This document shows positions 6,061 to 6,681 of a stretch of DNA of 6,681 bases, in pieces; the stretch's first letter is position 1, and each line of letters opens with the position of its first letter. The position numbers and the translations under genes were made by a program. The notes below the pieces were generated by a model, which did not search any database, was not told the origin of the DNA, and was given only the letters and a program-made list of their open reading frames with translations. The DNA comes from an uncultured Ruminococcus sp. (GTDB taxonomy: Bacteria > Bacillota > Clostridia > Oscillospirales > Acutalibacteraceae): positions 1-6,681 of the forward strand of contig CACZPV010000045.1 of assembly GCA_902783065.1 (NCBI GenBank), read 5' to 3'.

Positions 6061-6103
6061 CTTCTTTTGCCCTGAATTAGCTGAAACAGGAAGATCTTTA
6101 CTT

Positions 6104-6138
6104 TTATAATTCATCATGTCAACATCACGGATTCAGGT
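6104..6138. repeat. Direct repeat copy 1 (35 nt)
   Basis: This copy matches the second copy at 31 of 35 positions without gaps. It starts TTATAATT and ends with the fully shared TCACGGATTCAGGT. Its flank also resembles that of copy 2: CTTCTT about 43 nt upstream, a CTG/CAG element, then AAGAT and ACTTT. Confidence 0.65.
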
Positions 6139-6159
6139 ATCAATAATCACTGCCATTAT

Positions 6160-6168
6160 ATTATATCA
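6160..6168 (-). promoter_or_regulatory. Possible extended -10 promoter for the YitT gene
   Basis: On the minus strand the sequence reads TGATATAAT, an extended -10 (TGn-TATAAT), followed by a second overlapping TATAAT. No good -35 box stands 16-18 bp upstream. Use of this promoter would give YitT a leader of about 200 nt containing repeat copy 1 and the CACACC palindrome. Confidence 0.35.
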
Positions 6169-6233
6169 CAGAAAAAAAACGGATTGGAAGATATAATGTA
6201 AATTATTTATCATCTTCAACATTTTCCTTACAA

Positions 6234-6263
6234 ATCTTCTTACTCAGCTAGACTGGAGAAGAT
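6234..6263. other. Stem-loop upstream of repeat copy 2
   Basis: ATCTTCT (6234-6240) pairs with AGAAGAT (6257-6263), and the interior holds CAG/CTG (6245-6247 with 6253-6255) around CTAGA. CATCTTC at 6211-6217 can compete for the same 3' arm (GAAGATG, 6258-6264), so two alternative structures are possible. Confidence 0.4.
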
Positions 6264-6285
6264 GAAACCGTAACGACTTTCCTTA

Positions 6286-6320
6286 TTATAATTAATCAAA
6301 TCAACTTCACGGATTCAGGT
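6286..6320. repeat. Direct repeat copy 2 (35 nt)
   Basis: Second copy of the 35-nt motif, 182 bp from copy 1 in the same orientation. It differs at four positions, and the last 14 nt (TCACGGATTCAGGT) are identical. It lies about 110 bp upstream of the plus-strand -10 box. Confidence 0.65.
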
Positions 6321-6401
6321 TATAATTAATAAACAAATTTTTCAGGAAATTTTTATGGATAATGCAGAAAAACTTATATTTTTTTAGTTTTTTATTATTT
6401 T

Positions 6402-6434
6402 TTGAACTTTTTTTAATTTAATTAGTCTTATAAT
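6402..6434 (+). promoter_or_regulatory. Promoter region of the secreted-protein gene
   Basis: A perfect TATAAT (6429-6434) lies about 45 nt before the start codon. The only -35-like box, TTGAAC (6402-6407), stands 21 bp away, which is too far for normal use. The spacer and upstream DNA are rich in T-runs. The -10 assignment is good, the -35 doubtful, so an activator may be needed. Confidence 0.5.
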
Positions 6435-6438
6435 ATAG

Positions 6439-6454
6439 ACAGGTTTTTTCCTGT
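6439..6454 (+). other. Hairpin at the start of the secreted-protein transcript
   Basis: ACAGG (6439-6443) and CCTGT (6450-6454) flank six T residues, forming a 5-bp stem that begins about where transcription should start. It could stabilise the 5' end of the message or be an operator just downstream of the -10 box. Confidence 0.4.
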
Positions 6455-6463
6455 TACACTTTC

Positions 6464-6470
6464 AAGGAGG
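6464..6470 (+). promoter_or_regulatory. Ribosome binding site of the secreted-protein gene
   Basis: AAGGAGG, a perfect Shine-Dalgarno sequence, 8 nt before the ATG at 6479. It supports the choice of start for the truncated gene and suggests strong translation. Confidence 0.85.
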
Positions 6471-6478
6471 TACAAAGA

Positions 6479-6681
6479 ATGTACAAAAATAATCAGAATT
6501 TTAAAAGAAGGTTTTTATCAGCTGTAATGGCAGCCGTCATGATTACAGGCACCGGTGTCGGACTCAGCTTCTCAGAAAACAGCCCCGCATCATTGTCAGC
6601 TGCAGCTGCAAAGGACAATAATTCAACAAAGGATTTTCAATTTACAATCCTGGATGACGGCTGCATCAGAATCACCAAATA
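6479..6681 (+). CDS. Secreted protein, N-terminus only (probably BspA-type leucine-rich-repeat surface protein)
   Basis: Only 67 complete codons are present before the window ends. Residues 1-44 look like a Sec signal peptide: a basic n-region with KRR (9-11), a hydrophobic core from about 12 to 31 (FLSAVMAAVMITGTGVGLSF) and a small-residue end, with cleavage likely after the Ala run near 41-44. The mature part starts with a short Asn/Ser/Thr-rich linker, then DFQFTILDDGCIRITK. This resembles, from memory, the ILDDGTxxITxYTG opening strand of BspA-like leucine-rich-repeat domains common in secreted Ruminococcus and related proteins. The final bases TA could begin Tyr (as in that motif) or a stop codon. 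Export is well supported; the repeat-domain assignment rests on about 15 residues. Divergent from the YitT gene, with its own promoter. Confidence 0.7.
   Translation, partial: MYKNNQNFKRRFLSAVMAAVMITGTGVGLSFSENSPASLSAAAAKDNNSTKDFQFTILDDGCIRITK

Larger units (their letters stand above)
5953..6478. other. Divergent intergenic region with repeats and hairpins
   Basis: This A/T-rich stretch of 526 bp lies between the divergently transcribed YitT and secreted-protein genes. No convincing gene was seen: frames here are short and lack ribosome binding sites. It holds two direct copies of a 35-nt motif, a CACACC/GGTGTG palindrome, a stem-loop at 6234-6263, long T-runs around 6378-6416 and promoter-like sequences for both directions. 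Its size and repeats exceed what two simple promoters need. Confidence 0.7.

Noticed and set aside
6116..6196. Plus-strand ATG frame of 26 codons starting inside repeat copy 1
   Set aside because: No ribosome binding site, and the start lies in a position that differs in copy 2.
6402..6407. TTGAAC as a true -35 box
   Set aside because: The spacer to TATAAT is 21 bp, outside the normal 16-18 bp. It is kept only as a doubtful part of the promoter region.
1..6681. CRISPR arrays, tRNA or rRNA genes, transposases
   Set aside because: No regularly spaced repeats, cloverleaf structures, ribosomal RNA sequence or transposase motifs were seen on either strand.

Overview
The window looks like chromosomal DNA from a low-GC Gram-positive anaerobe of the Bacillota, most like a Ruminococcus-type gut bacterium. 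The pointers are AT-rich spacers, GGAGG-type ribosome binding sites, consensus sigma-A promoters, teichoic-acid-type enzymes and the style of the secreted protein at the right edge. The genus is an inference, not a measurement.

Layout. Positions 1-56 hold a palindromic REP-like intergenic repeat. From 4664 down to 118, four genes on the minus strand form one cell-surface polymer operon. In order of transcription they are: a membrane-anchored family 2 glycosyltransferase of the ExoA type (4664-3579), a TagG/Wzm-type ABC exporter permease (3467-2529), a CDP-glycerol glycerophosphotransferase-family enzyme (2519-1320) and a Stealth-family sugar-phosphate transferase (1236-118). Together they suggest a wall or capsular glycan with phosphodiester links: one enzyme adds a sugar at the membrane, two make phosphate-bridged linkages and the permease exports the product. 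No ATPase partner for the permease lies in the window.

The operon is preceded by a perfect consensus promoter (4962-4990, minus: TTGACA, 17 bp, TATAAT) and a leader of about 290 nt. Just after the start site, the leader contains a GC-rich segment that folds into two long, adjacent stem-loops (4829-4926). Each stem has one non-Watson-Crick position, and in both cases it is a G-U wobble only on the minus-strand RNA. This is the most interesting object in the window: a candidate structured leader RNA, possibly a processive-antitermination or attenuation element for the polysaccharide operon.

Upstream of the operon is a separate minus-strand gene for a YitT-family membrane protein (5952-5071). 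A divergent non-coding region of 526 bp (5953-6478) separates it from a plus-strand gene cut by the window edge (from 6479). That gene encodes a secreted protein whose first mature residues resemble the start of BspA-type leucine-rich-repeat surface proteins. The divergent region carries two direct copies of a 35-nt motif 182 bp apart, a perfect 6-bp-arm palindrome, several hairpins and the plus-strand promoter region.
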